From the NCBI GenBank assembly GCA_949296375.1, contig CASFQX010000025.1:1-41829 (forward strand): DNA of 41,829 bases, in the 5' to 3' direction. A model generated the notes under the pieces. That model did not search any database and was not told the origin of the DNA. It saw only the letters and a list, made by a program, of their open reading frames with translations. The position numbers and the translations under genes are program-made. Below, one piece after another: positions 25,417 through 32,446 of this stretch (its first letter is position 1; every line of letters begins with the position of its first letter). The DNA comes from an uncultured Olsenella sp. (GTDB lineage: Bacteria; Actinomycetota; Coriobacteriia; Coriobacteriales; Atopobiaceae).

Positions 25417-26066
25417 TGGCGCGCCCCATCGTCATCGTGGACTACCACAAGGGCAACCTGCGCTCCGTGGAGCGCGGCCTTGCCGAGGCGGGCGGCTCGG
25501 TGCTGGTCACGGACGACCCGGCCATCATCACAGAGTCCTCCGCCCTCGTGCTGCCGGGCGTGGGCAGCTTTGGTGACGCGATGGCCTACCTGTGCGAGAG
25601 CGGCCAGCGCGAGGCTATTCTCGCCGCACTTGGCAGGGGAGTGGCGTTCCTGGGCATCTGCCTGGGCCTCCAGCTGCTCTTCGAGCGCGGGAGCGAGACG
25701 GACGACGGCTCATGGGCCCCGGGTCTGGGCGTGATGGCGGGGTCCGCCACGCGCCTGGAGTCCTCGCGGCTCAAGGTGCCGCACGTGGGGTGGGACCAGC
25801 TTGACCTCACGCCGCTCGGTCACACGTGCCCGCTCTTCGAGGGCGTGGCCGAGGGCGCGCACGTCTATTTCACGCACTCGTACGCGCTCGCGGACGACGT
25901 GCCGGCGGAGCTCGTGACCGCGCGGACCCACTACGCGCGCAGCTTTGCCTCGGCCGCCTGGGACGGCGCCAATACCTACGGCGTGCAGTTCCATCCCGAG
26001 AAGAGCTCTGGGGTGGGTCTCCAGATCCTGCGCAACTTCGTGCGTCTGGCGGTGGGTGCCGCATGA
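25416..26066 (+). CDS. hisH: Imidazole glycerol phosphate synthase, glutaminase subunit
   Basis: HisH is the class I glutamine amidotransferase that supplies ammonia to HisF. The 216-residue protein begins PIVIVDYHKGNLRSVERG, carries the nucleophile C82 in FLGICLGLQLLFE and the catalytic pair H193/E195 in VQFHPEKSSG. The family's VPHVGWDQL is also present. The start overlaps the hisB stop by one base (TGATG) and its stop overlaps the hisA start (ATGA), so production is tightly coupled to its neighbours. hisF, its partner, lies two genes downstream after hisA and an aldo/keto reductase gene. Confidence 0.95.
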   Translation: MARPIVIVDYHKGNLRSVERGLAEAGGSVLVTDDPAIITESSALVLPGVGSFGDAMAYLCESGQREAILAALGRGVAFLGICLGLQLLFERGSETDDGSWAPGLGVMAGSATRLESSRLKVPHVGWDQLDLTPLGHTCPLFEGVAEGAHVYFTHSYALADDVPAELVTARTHYARSFASAAWDGANTYGVQFHPEKSSGVGLQILRNFVRLAVGAA

Positions 26067-26800
26067 TCCTGTTCCCGGCAATCGACCTGGTTGGCGGCCG
26101 TGTGGTGCGCCTCGCGAACGGTGAGCGCTCCCGCATGGACGTCTACTCCGACGACCCGGCGGCGGTGGCAGAGTCCTTCCGCGACGCCGGGGCACGCTGG
26201 GTCCACGTGGTCGACCTCTCTGCCACGCTCGAGGAGGACGAGGCCGCCCGCGCGGCAAACGACGCCGCGATCCGCGCCATCTGCGCCGTGGACGGCATCT
26301 CTGTGGACGCCGGGGGCGGCGTGCGCTCGATGGCGGCGGTGGAGCGCCTGGCGAGCCTGGGTGTGCGGCGCATCGCGATCGGCACGGCGCTCGTGCGCGA
26401 CCCCGCCTTCGCGGAGGCCGCGGCGCGTGAGTTCGGCGAGCTCGTCGTGGCCGACGTGGCAGCGCGCGGCGGGGAGGTGCGCGTGAACGGCTGGCGCGAG
26501 GGCGCGTCGCTCTCGGCCGACGAGCTCGTTGCCCGCCTCGCCGAGCTGGGCTATCGCCACCTGGTCTTCACCGACGTGGCCCGCGACGGCATGCGATGCG
26601 GCATCGACGCCGAGGCCTACCGTCATGTGGCCGAGGTCGCGGGCTTTCCGGTGGTCGCCTCGGGCGGCATCGCGAGCCTTGACGACCTGCGGGCGCTTAC
26701 GGCGCTCGGCCCGGACGTCATCGAGGGCGCCATCACCGGACGTGCTCTCTACGAGGGGTCCTTCTCGCTCGAGGACGCGCTTGCCGCGTGCGCGCGCTAG
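26063..26800 (+). CDS. hisA: ProFAR isomerase (HisA)
   Basis: HisA is a TIM-barrel isomerase that opens the ribose ring of ProFAR to give PRFAR, the HisF/HisH substrate. The 245-residue protein has the two phosphate-binding halves typical of HisA/HisF: FPAIDLVGGRVVRLANGE at the start, ISVDAGGGVRSMAAVERL in the middle, and FTDVARDGMRCGIDAE and VVASGGIASLDDLRAL in the second half. The first catalytic aspartate is in AIDLVGG and the second in FTDVARDGM. ATG 26063 overlaps hisH by four bases. In many actinobacteria the homologue is the dual enzyme PriA; whether it also serves tryptophan synthesis cannot be decided here. Confidence 0.94.
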   Translation: MILFPAIDLVGGRVVRLANGERSRMDVYSDDPAAVAESFRDAGARWVHVVDLSATLEEDEAARAANDAAIRAICAVDGISVDAGGGVRSMAAVERLASLGVRRIAIGTALVRDPAFAEAAAREFGELVVADVAARGGEVRVNGWREGASLSADELVARLAELGYRHLVFTDVARDGMRCGIDAEAYRHVAEVAGFPVVASGGIASLDDLRALTALGPDVIEGAITGRALYEGSFSLEDALAACAR

Positions 26801-26802
26801 CC

Positions 26803-27987
26803 ATGCAGTACCGCGTGAATCCCAGAAACGGGGACAAGATCTCCGCGCTCGGGCTCGGATGCATGCGCTTTCCCGGCACGCTCGGCCGTCCCGACCCACG
26901 AGCCGCGCGCCAGATCATCGCACGGGCAGTCGAACGGGGCGTCAACTACCTTGACACCGCCTACCTCTACCCGGGCAACGAGGCCTGCGTGGGCGCCGCC
27001 CTCGAGGAGCTGGGCGTGCGCGACCGTGTGCTCATAGCAACCAAGCTCCCGCACGGCTCCGTCCGCGAGGCCGCCGACCTCGATCGCATCTTCGACGAGC
27101 AGCTTCGCCGCCTGCGCACGGACCGCATCGACTACTACCTCATCCATAACGTCACGAGCCCCGCCCAGTGGGAGCGCCTGCGCGAGATGGGAATCGAGGA
27201 TTGGATCGTGCTCCAGCGCGCGGCGGGCCGCATCCGGCAGATCGGCTTCTCCTACCACGGCAGCGAGGGCGATTTCCCCGTTCTTCTCGACGCGTATGAC
27301 TGGGACTTCTGCCAGATCCAGTTCAACTATGTCGGCGAGAAGTACCAGGCGGGCACTGCGGGCCTTCGCGCCGCGGCCGAGCGCGGCCTCGCCGTGTTTG
27401 TGATGGAGCCGCTGCTGGGTGGGCGCCTTGCCGACAAGCTGCCCGAGCGTGCCCGCCGGATTCTCGACGCCGCCGCTGAGCCCGGGCTCTCGACGCCCGC
27501 CGCCTGGGGCCTCTCCTGGGTCTGGGACCATCCCGAGGTCACGATGCTGCTCTCCGGCATGGCCTCGCCCGGGCAGGTGGACGAGAACGCTGCCATTGCC
27601 GAGCGCGCGCTGCCCGGCTCGCTCACGCCCGAGCAGCACGAGGTCATCGCCCGTGTGGTGGCCGAGTTCAACCGCGCCAACCGTGTGAGGTGCACCGGGT
27701 GCAACTACTGCATGCCGTGCCCGCAGGGAATCAACATCCCCGGGTGCTTCTCGGCCTACAACGCGAGCTACGCGCATGGCTGGTTCACCGGCCTCTCCCA
27801 GTACTTCACCGCGAGTGCGGTACGCACGAGCGCACCCAGGCTCGTGAGCAACTGCGTGCGCTGCGGGGCATGTGTGCGAAAGTGCCCCCAGCACATAGAC
27901 ATCCCCGCGCGCCTGGCGGACGTTGGCCGCCGCTTTCAGCCGGGGCCTGTGGGCTGGGCCCTCAGGGCCTGGTCCCGCCGCCGCTGA
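26803..27987 (+). CDS. Aldo/keto reductase with C-terminal 4Fe-4S ferredoxin domain
   Basis: A 394-residue protein: an aldo/keto reductase barrel (residues about 1-280) fused to a ferredoxin-like tail with two 4Fe-4S motifs. The reductase part has GLGCMRFPG, the presumed tetrad regions NYLDTAYLYPGNE, IATKLPHG and YYLIHN, and QIGFSYHGS. The tail contains CTGCNYCMPCPQGINIP and later CVRCGACVRKCPQHIDIP. Such fusions are common in anaerobes and lack a defined substrate. ATG 26803 lies two bases after the hisA stop, and a possible earlier GTG at 26788 was not used. It sits between hisA and hisF, which is unusual. No role in histidine synthesis is known for the family. Confidence 0.9.
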   Translation: MQYRVNPRNGDKISALGLGCMRFPGTLGRPDPRAARQIIARAVERGVNYLDTAYLYPGNEACVGAALEELGVRDRVLIATKLPHGSVREAADLDRIFDEQLRRLRTDRIDYYLIHNVTSPAQWERLREMGIEDWIVLQRAAGRIRQIGFSYHGSEGDFPVLLDAYDWDFCQIQFNYVGEKYQAGTAGLRAAAERGLAVFVMEPLLGGRLADKLPERARRILDAAAEPGLSTPAAWGLSWVWDHPEVTMLLSGMASPGQVDENAAIAERALPGSLTPEQHEVIARVVAEFNRANRVRCTGCNYCMPCPQGINIPGCFSAYNASYAHGWFTGLSQYFTASAVRTSAPRLVSNCVRCGACVRKCPQHIDIPARLADVGRRFQPGPVGWALRAWSRRR

Positions 27988-28017
27988 CCCCATGTAACAT
28001 CCTCGGGGCGAGAGGCG

Positions 28018-28046
28018 CGCGGCGGGCGGTACTCGCTGCGGCGCAC
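28018..28046. repeat. Degenerate copy of the GC-rich hairpin repeat
   Basis: CGCGGCGGGCGG followed by TCGCTGC resembles the repeat at 19168-19203 and 19771-19806, but the right arm of the hairpin is changed. It lies between the aldo/keto reductase and hisF. A TATGAT at 28049-28054 right after it could be a -10 for hisF. Confidence 0.45.
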
Positions 28047-28102
28047 GGTATGATTGACGCGACAGAGGTCGATGGGGCAGGCCGCCGGACTGGAGGGAAG
28101 TC

Positions 28103-28870
28103 GTGCTGACCAAGAGAGTCATCCCGTGTCTTGACGTGAAGGACGGTCGCGTGGTGAAGGGCGTCAACTTTGTGGACCTGCGCGACGCGGGCGACCCCGT
28201 GGAGCTGGCGCGAAAATACGACCACGAGGGCGCCGACGAGGTCGTCTTCCTGGACATCACCGCTACCTCCGATGACCGTGCCACCACCATTGACCTGGCC
28301 AGTCGCGCCGCCGCCGAGCTGCGTATACCCTACACGGTAGGAGGTGGCTTCCGAGACGTGGCCGGCTGCCGCACGATGATCGCGGCGGGCGCCGACAAGG
28401 TCTCGCTCAACTCCGCTGCCGTGCGCGACCCGAGTCTCATCACCGCCGCGGCAACGGCATTTGGATCGCAGGCGGTCATCTGCGCGATCGACGCCAAGCG
28501 CGTGGGCCGCGAGGACCGCTGGGAGGTCTATCTCGCGGGAGGCCGCCAGGCAACGGGCATCGACGCGGTTGCCTGGGCAGAGGAGGCGGCCCGCCGCGGC
28601 GCCGGGGAGATCCTGCTCACGAGCATGGACCGCGATGGCACCAAGGACGGCTTTGACCTCGCGCTCACCCGTGCCGTGGCACGTGCCGTGCCGATTCCCG
28701 TGATTGCCTCGGGCGGCGTGGGCACGCTCGAGCACTTCGCGGAGGGCATCCTCGAGGGCGAGGCGGACGCAGTGCTCGCGGCGAGCGTCTTCCACTTCGG
28801 GACCTTCACGATCAGGCAGGTCAAGGAGTACATGGCGAGCCAGGGCATCCCGGTGCGTCTGGACTTCTGA
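28103..28870 (+). CDS. hisF: Imidazole glycerol phosphate synthase, cyclase subunit
   Basis: HisF is the TIM-barrel cyclase that turns PRFAR and ammonia (from HisH) into imidazole glycerol phosphate and AICAR. The 255-residue protein has the near-invariant start [22 protein letters not shown] cut as [10 protein letters not shown] and GRVVKGVNF, then [39 protein letters not shown] and the second-half [14 protein letters not shown]. The catalytic aspartates lie in CLDVKDG and SMDRDGT. GTG 28103 has GGAGGGAAG upstream. Unlike the genes before it, it is separated from its neighbour by 115 bases that hold a degenerate hairpin repeat and a possible -10 (TATGAT, 28049-28054), so an internal promoter is possible. 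Confidence 0.96.
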   Translation: MLTKRVIPCLDVKDGRVVKGVNFVDLRDAGDPVELARKYDHEGADEVVFLDITATSDDRATTIDLASRAAAELRIPYTVGGGFRDVAGCRTMIAAGADKVSLNSAAVRDPSLITAAATAFGSQAVICAIDAKRVGREDRWEVYLAGGRQATGIDAVAWAEEAARRGAGEILLTSMDRDGTKDGFDLALTRAVARAVPIPVIASGGVGTLEHFAEGILEGEADAVLAASVFHFGTFTIRQVKEYMASQGIPVRLDF

Positions 28871-28888
28871 GGTCCTTCTCGCCCGGCA

Positions 28889-28910
28889 GGCTTTTGCGGC
28901 CGCAAAAGTC
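28889..28910. promoter_or_regulatory. Palindrome with NotI core, site 1
   Basis: CTTTTGCGGCCGCAAAAG at 28891-28908 is a perfect 18-bp palindrome, 20 bases after the hisF stop. The same core recurs at 28954-28975 with matching right flanks. It may be an operator for hisI-hisE or a dispersed repeat. Confidence 0.6.
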
Positions 28911-28953
28911 ACGTGAGTTTTCTGCTCAACTGGGCAAACGCATAGCGAACGTT

Positions 28954-28975
28954 GACTTTTGCGGCCGCAAAAGTC
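28954..28975. promoter_or_regulatory. Palindrome with NotI core, site 2
   Basis: A perfect 22-bp palindrome with the core TTTTGCGGCCGCAAAA flanked by GAC and GTC. It lies 65 bp after site 1 (centre to centre) and 26 bases before the chosen hisI start. It is the better match of the pair. Confidence 0.6.
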
Positions 28976-29001
28976 GCATGAGTCAGGGGGAGTGGATTTC
29001 C

Positions 29002-29379
29002 GTGGAATACGCAGGCGAGAAGCTCGAGCCGCTGGCTGCCGCCGCCGCAAACGTGCGCTTCGACGAGCGCGGCCTGGTGCCCGCCGTGGTGCAGCAGGCC
29101 GGCAGCGGCGAGGTGCTCATGGTTGCGTGGATGAACGCGGAGTCGCTCTCTCTCACGCTGAGGACGGGGACCACGTGGTTCTGGAGCCGCAGCCGACAAG
29201 AGCTCTGGAACAAGGGCGCTACCAGTGGAAACATGCAGCAGGTGAGGCGTGTGCTGGTGGACTGTGACGCAGACACGCTGCTCGTGGAGGTTGACTCGCC
29301 GGGTCCGGCGTGCCACACGGGGCATCGAAGCTGCTTCTTCAGGGAGATTACGATCAGCGACGAGAAGGGCGGGGAGTAG
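29002..29379 (+). CDS. hisI: Phosphoribosyl-AMP cyclohydrolase
   Basis: HisI opens the adenine ring of phosphoribosyl-AMP, the third step of histidine synthesis. The 125-residue protein has [33 protein letters not shown], and the zinc and magnesium ligands in [10 protein letters not shown] and [12 protein letters not shown]. It is the stand-alone enzyme, separate from HisE. The start needs care: the frame is open to an ATG at 28894 and another at 28978, but both are within or beside the palindromic repeats and have no SD. GTG 29002 has GGGGGAG nine bases upstream and gives a normal length. The hisE start follows two bases after its stop. Confidence 0.92.
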   Translation: MEYAGEKLEPLAAAAANVRFDERGLVPAVVQQAGSGEVLMVAWMNAESLSLTLRTGTTWFWSRSRQELWNKGATSGNMQQVRRVLVDCDADTLLVEVDSPGPACHTGHRSCFFREITISDEKGGE

Positions 29380-29381
29380 CC

Positions 29382-29699
29382 ATGGGGGAGCGCACGGAGA
29401 ACGTTGTAGACGGAGACCTGGGCGAGACGCTCGCCGGGCTGGCCTCGGTGATTCACGGTAGGGTGGGGGCATCGCCGGAGACCTCGTATACGGCGCGCCT
29501 GCTCCAGGGCAAGGAGGACAGCCTTCTCAAGAAGCTCACCGAGGAGGCGACGGAGGTCGTCATGGCGTGCAAGGACCGTGACCACGACCACATCCGCTAC
29601 GAGGCGGCTGACCTCGTATATCACCTGCTCGTGACTCTTGAGCGCTACGGCGTGACCACCGCTGAGCTGGCAGGGGAGCTCGACGCGCGCCACCGTTGA
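29382..29699 (+). CDS. hisE: Phosphoribosyl-ATP pyrophosphatase
   Basis: HisE removes pyrophosphate from phosphoribosyl-ATP, the second step of the pathway. The 105-residue protein has the MazG-like helical motif of the family, with SYTARLLQGKEDSLLKKL, the metal-binding EEATEVVMACKD and EAADLVYHLLVTLERYG. ATG 29382 follows the hisI stop by two bases with GGCGGGGAG upstream. The longer open frame into hisI is a shadow. It ends the histidine cluster; no terminator is visible in the 101 bases before the next gene, which has its own promoter. Confidence 0.95.
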   Translation: MGERTENVVDGDLGETLAGLASVIHGRVGASPETSYTARLLQGKEDSLLKKLTEEATEVVMACKDRDHDHIRYEAADLVYHLLVTLERYGVTTAELAGELDARHR

Positions 29700-29736
29700 G
29701 CGGAATGTGAACCTTCTCTCTGAGGATTGTGGAGTG

Positions 29737-29766
29737 TTCTTAGCGACTAACGAGAGTTGCTATGAT
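29737..29766 (+). promoter_or_regulatory. Candidate promoter for the NlpC/P60 gene
   Basis: TATGAT at 29761-29766 is preceded by TGC, an extended -10 (TGnTATGAT). A weak -35-like TTCTTA (29737-29742) lies 18 bases upstream. Expected transcription start is about 28 bases before the ATG. Confidence 0.5.
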
Positions 29767-29800
29767 GGGTTGACTCTGAAATGCCACGGGAAGGTGTTAC

Positions 29801-31102
29801 ATGATTCACACTCGCGTTAGTACCCCGCGTGCGTCTTCGTCTCGTGTCGCGCGGCGCGCCGTCGCCGCGCTTGCTGCCGTCGCACTGGGGGCCTCCGTCG
29901 TCCTTGCCGGACCCGCTGCCGCCCTTGCCGCGACCTCTGACGAGATCTCGAGCCAGCTCGACACGGCTCGTGAGAAGCTCGACAGCCTCACCCACCAGCT
30001 CGAGATCGCTCAGGCTGTCGTCGATGACACCGAGATGCAGCTCTCCGACACGCAGGATAGGATTACCGAGCTCGAGGGCCAGATCGAGGAGACTGCCGAG
30101 GAACTCGGCGTTGCCCGCGACGCGCTCTCCGACCACGTCTCCGACTTCTACAAGAACGGCGGGACCCTCTCCCTCACAGAGCTCGTGCTCTCGTCGTCCT
30201 CCTTCGACGAGCTGACGTCGAACATCTACTATGCCAACAAGGTTGTTGACGCGGAGAACCAGCAGATCCAGAGCGTCAAGGACCTCCAGGGCCAGCTCGA
30301 GAGCCAGCAAGGCGAGCTTTCCCAGCAGGAGGGTCAGCTCCAGGAGCTTCTCGCCGGCCAGCAGGAGGAGGCCGACAACCTCGCCGCGGCTCAGGCCGAG
30401 GCGCAGAGCTACGTCAACGGTCTCTCCACCGAGCTTCAGGAAGCCCTCGCCGCGGAGCGCGCGGCTGCCGCAGAGGAGCAGCGCCGCCGTGCCGAGGAGG
30501 CCGCGGCCCAGCAGCGCGCGGAGGAGGAGGCCCAGCAGCAGGCTCAGCAGAACCAGCAGCAGGGCGGCTCCGAGAGCACCACCGGCGGTGACTCCACCCC
30601 GAGTGGTGGCAACGGTGGCGGCAGCACCTCTGGTGGCGGCTCAACCTCCGGCGGCGGCTCCAGCACTGGCGGCGGCTCCAGCAGCGGCGGCGGCACCGTC
30701 TCCGGCGGCTCGGGAAGCCTCTCTTCCGCCCAGCGCTCCACGATCGTGGCTGCGGCTAAGTCTCAGCTCGGCGTTGCCTACATCCTCGGCGCCTGCAACC
30801 CCGGCGTTGCCATGGACTGCTCCGGCCTCTCGAGCTACGCGTACGCTCAGGCGGGCATCTCCATCCCGCACCAGTCCGGCCGCCAGTACCGTATGGTTGT
30901 CAACGCCGGTAACCTCAAGACCAGTGCCTCCTCTCTCGTCGCTGGTGACCTCGTCTTCTACCAGAGCGGCGGTGCCATCTACCACGTTGCCGTCTACATC
31001 GGCAACAACATGGTGTGCCACGCCAACGGCTATGGTTCCGGCACGGTCATCTCCTCGATCTTCCTCGACAGCGGTTTCTGCGGCGGAGGAAGCCCGGTCT
31101 AG
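29801..31102 (+). CDS. Secreted NlpC/P60 peptidoglycan endopeptidase with PcsB-like coiled coil
   Basis: A 433-residue exported cell-wall hydrolase. Residues 1 to about 44 form a signal peptide (basic start, hydrophobic AALAAVALGASVVLAGPA, cleavage near ALAA). A long coiled coil follows (about 45-255) with heptad-like EISSQLDTAREKLDSL and later Gln/Glu/Ala-rich sequence, as in PcsB, CwlO and RipA, where it couples the enzyme to FtsEX. A Gly/Ser/Thr-rich linker of about 45 residues precedes the NlpC/P60 domain. Its catalytic cysteine C340 lies in MDCSGL and H395 in IYHVAVYIG. The enzyme should cut stem-peptide bonds during growth or division. A strong terminator follows. Confidence 0.92.
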   Translation: MIHTRVSTPRASSSRVARRAVAALAAVALGASVVLAGPAAALAATSDEISSQLDTAREKLDSLTHQLEIAQAVVDDTEMQLSDTQDRITELEGQIEETAEELGVARDALSDHVSDFYKNGGTLSLTELVLSSSSFDELTSNIYYANKVVDAENQQIQSVKDLQGQLESQQGELSQQEGQLQELLAGQQEEADNLAAAQAEAQSYVNGLSTELQEALAAERAAAAEEQRRRAEEAAAQQRAEEEAQQQAQQNQQQGGSESTTGGDSTPSGGNGGGSTSGGGSTSGGGSSTGGGSSSGGGTVSGGSGSLSSAQRSTIVAAAKSQLGVAYILGACNPGVAMDCSGLSSYAYAQAGISIPHQSGRQYRMVVNAGNLKTSASSLVAGDLVFYQSGGAIYHVAVYIGNNMVCHANGYGSGTVISSIFLDSGFCGGGSPV

Positions 31103-31126
31103 TTCAGCTCTACCAGTCTCTCAGGA

Positions 31127-31155
31127 GCGTGCCGCCCCGCGCGGCACGCTTTTTT
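31127..31155 (+). terminator. Rho-independent terminator after the NlpC/P60 gene
   Basis: GCGTGCCGC (31127-31135) and GCGGCACGC (31141-31149) form a perfect 9-bp stem around CCCGC, followed by six T residues. It ends 25 bases before the next ATG. Confidence 0.93.
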
Positions 31156-31180
31156 ACGTCAAAGCGTCGAAGGGTGTCGA

Positions 31181-32446
31181 ATGAGCCTTAACTACCTGTC
31201 CTCTGAGGCGGAGGTTCGCAAGCGTCTGGTTCCCGTCGTGCTCGGGGCAGACATTCTGGGTTACAGCTACGTCCGTTGCTTCCACGAGACCTACGGCCTG
31301 AGCTCGATCGTCCTTGCCACGGCCGACGTCAAGGCAACCTCGTCGAGCCGCTTCTGCGACTACCGCATCGTCGACGGCATCGATTCCGACGAGGTCCTTC
31401 TCGCCACGCTCACCAAGATCGGGGACGAGCTCTCCTCCCAGGGCAAGGTGGGCATGCTGGTGGGCAGCGGAGACTGGTACGCGCGCACGCTCTCGGCCCA
31501 CAAGGAGGAGCTCTCCGAGAGGTTCTTCGTCCCCTACATCGACTTCTCCCTCCTCGACGACATCACCCAGAAGGAGCGCTTCTACGCCATCTGCGAGGAG
31601 CTGGGGATTCCCTATCCCAAGACGCACCTGTTTGACTGCTCCGACCAGAGCGCGAAGATCGATGCCGGCTCCTTCCGCTATCCCGTGATCGCCAAGCCCT
31701 CCAACTCGGCGCGCTACCACTATGCGGAGTTCCCGGGCAAGAAGAAGATCTTCGAGGTCAGAACGCCCGAGGAGCTCGAGGGGATCTATCGCAACCTCCA
31801 GGAGTCGTGCTATGACCGCGAGCTCATTGTCCAGGACTTCATCCCGGGAGACGACGACGGCCTGCGCTCGATCACGATTTACGTCGACGCAAGCGGCACA
31901 CCGGTCATGACCTGCATGGGACGCGTCGTGCTTCAGGATCACGCGCCCCTCGCCATCGGAAACCCCGTCTGCATCCTCTCCGAGCGCGTCGAGAAGACCA
32001 TCGAGGAGGCCTGCCGCTTCCTCACGCACGTGGGCTACCGCGGCTTTGCCAACTTTGACGTCAAGTACGACCCGCGCGACGGAGAGTACAAGTTCTTCGA
32101 GGTCAACACCCGCCCCGGACGCAACACCTTCTACGTGGACCTCGCTGGGTCCAACTTCGTGCGCCTCATGGTCGAGGACTTTGTCCTGGGCGCCAAGATC
32201 GAGCCCCAGGACGCCACCAAGCCCTTCCTCTACACGTGCGTCCCGCGCTACGTGGTCAAGCGCACGGTCAATGACCCTGAGCTCCGCGAGCAGACCCTCA
32301 GCATGTATCGTCGCGGCCTCGCCAAGTGCCCGCTCTTCTACAAGCCCGACACGCTCTCTCACGCGTTCTGGGCTGCGGTGACCTACTATCACCAGATTAC
32401 CAAGTTCAAGCGCTACGTCTGGGACGCCGAGCCGCTCGATGTCTAG
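31181..32446 (+). CDS. ATP-grasp ligase, D-aspartate-ligase-like
   Basis: A 421-residue ATP-grasp enzyme. The N-terminal third looks like a Rossmann-type pre-ATP-grasp domain (LVPVVLGADILGYSYVRCF). The ATP-grasp core has the ATP-contacting lysine in YPVIAKPSNSARYHY, the IVQDFIPGDDDGLRS adenine-binding strand and the metal-binding FEVNTRPGRNTFYV. The overall shape and length are close to the D-aspartate ligase (Aslfm) group, which adds D-Asp to the third amino acid of the peptidoglycan stem; the NlpC/P60 hydrolase next door fits a cell-wall role. The exact substrate is an inference, and other carboxylate-amine ligases are possible. ATG 31181 comes 25 bases after the terminator; the end overlaps uvrC by eight bases. 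Confidence 0.8.
   Translation: MSLNYLSSEAEVRKRLVPVVLGADILGYSYVRCFHETYGLSSIVLATADVKATSSSRFCDYRIVDGIDSDEVLLATLTKIGDELSSQGKVGMLVGSGDWYARTLSAHKEELSERFFVPYIDFSLLDDITQKERFYAICEELGIPYPKTHLFDCSDQSAKIDAGSFRYPVIAKPSNSARYHYAEFPGKKKIFEVRTPEELEGIYRNLQESCYDRELIVQDFIPGDDDGLRSITIYVDASGTPVMTCMGRVVLQDHAPLAIGNPVCILSERVEKTIEEACRFLTHVGYRGFANFDVKYDPRDGEYKFFEVNTRPGRNTFYVDLAGSNFVRLMVEDFVLGAKIEPQDATKPFLYTCVPRYVVKRTVNDPELREQTLSMYRRGLAKCPLFYKPDTLSHAFWAAVTYYHQITKFKRYVWDAEPLDV

Noticed and set aside
28894-29001. N-terminal extension of HisI starting at 28894 or 28978
   Set aside because: This stretch is made of the two NotI-core palindromes and lacks an SD; GTG 29002 has a proper SD and gives a normal HisI length.
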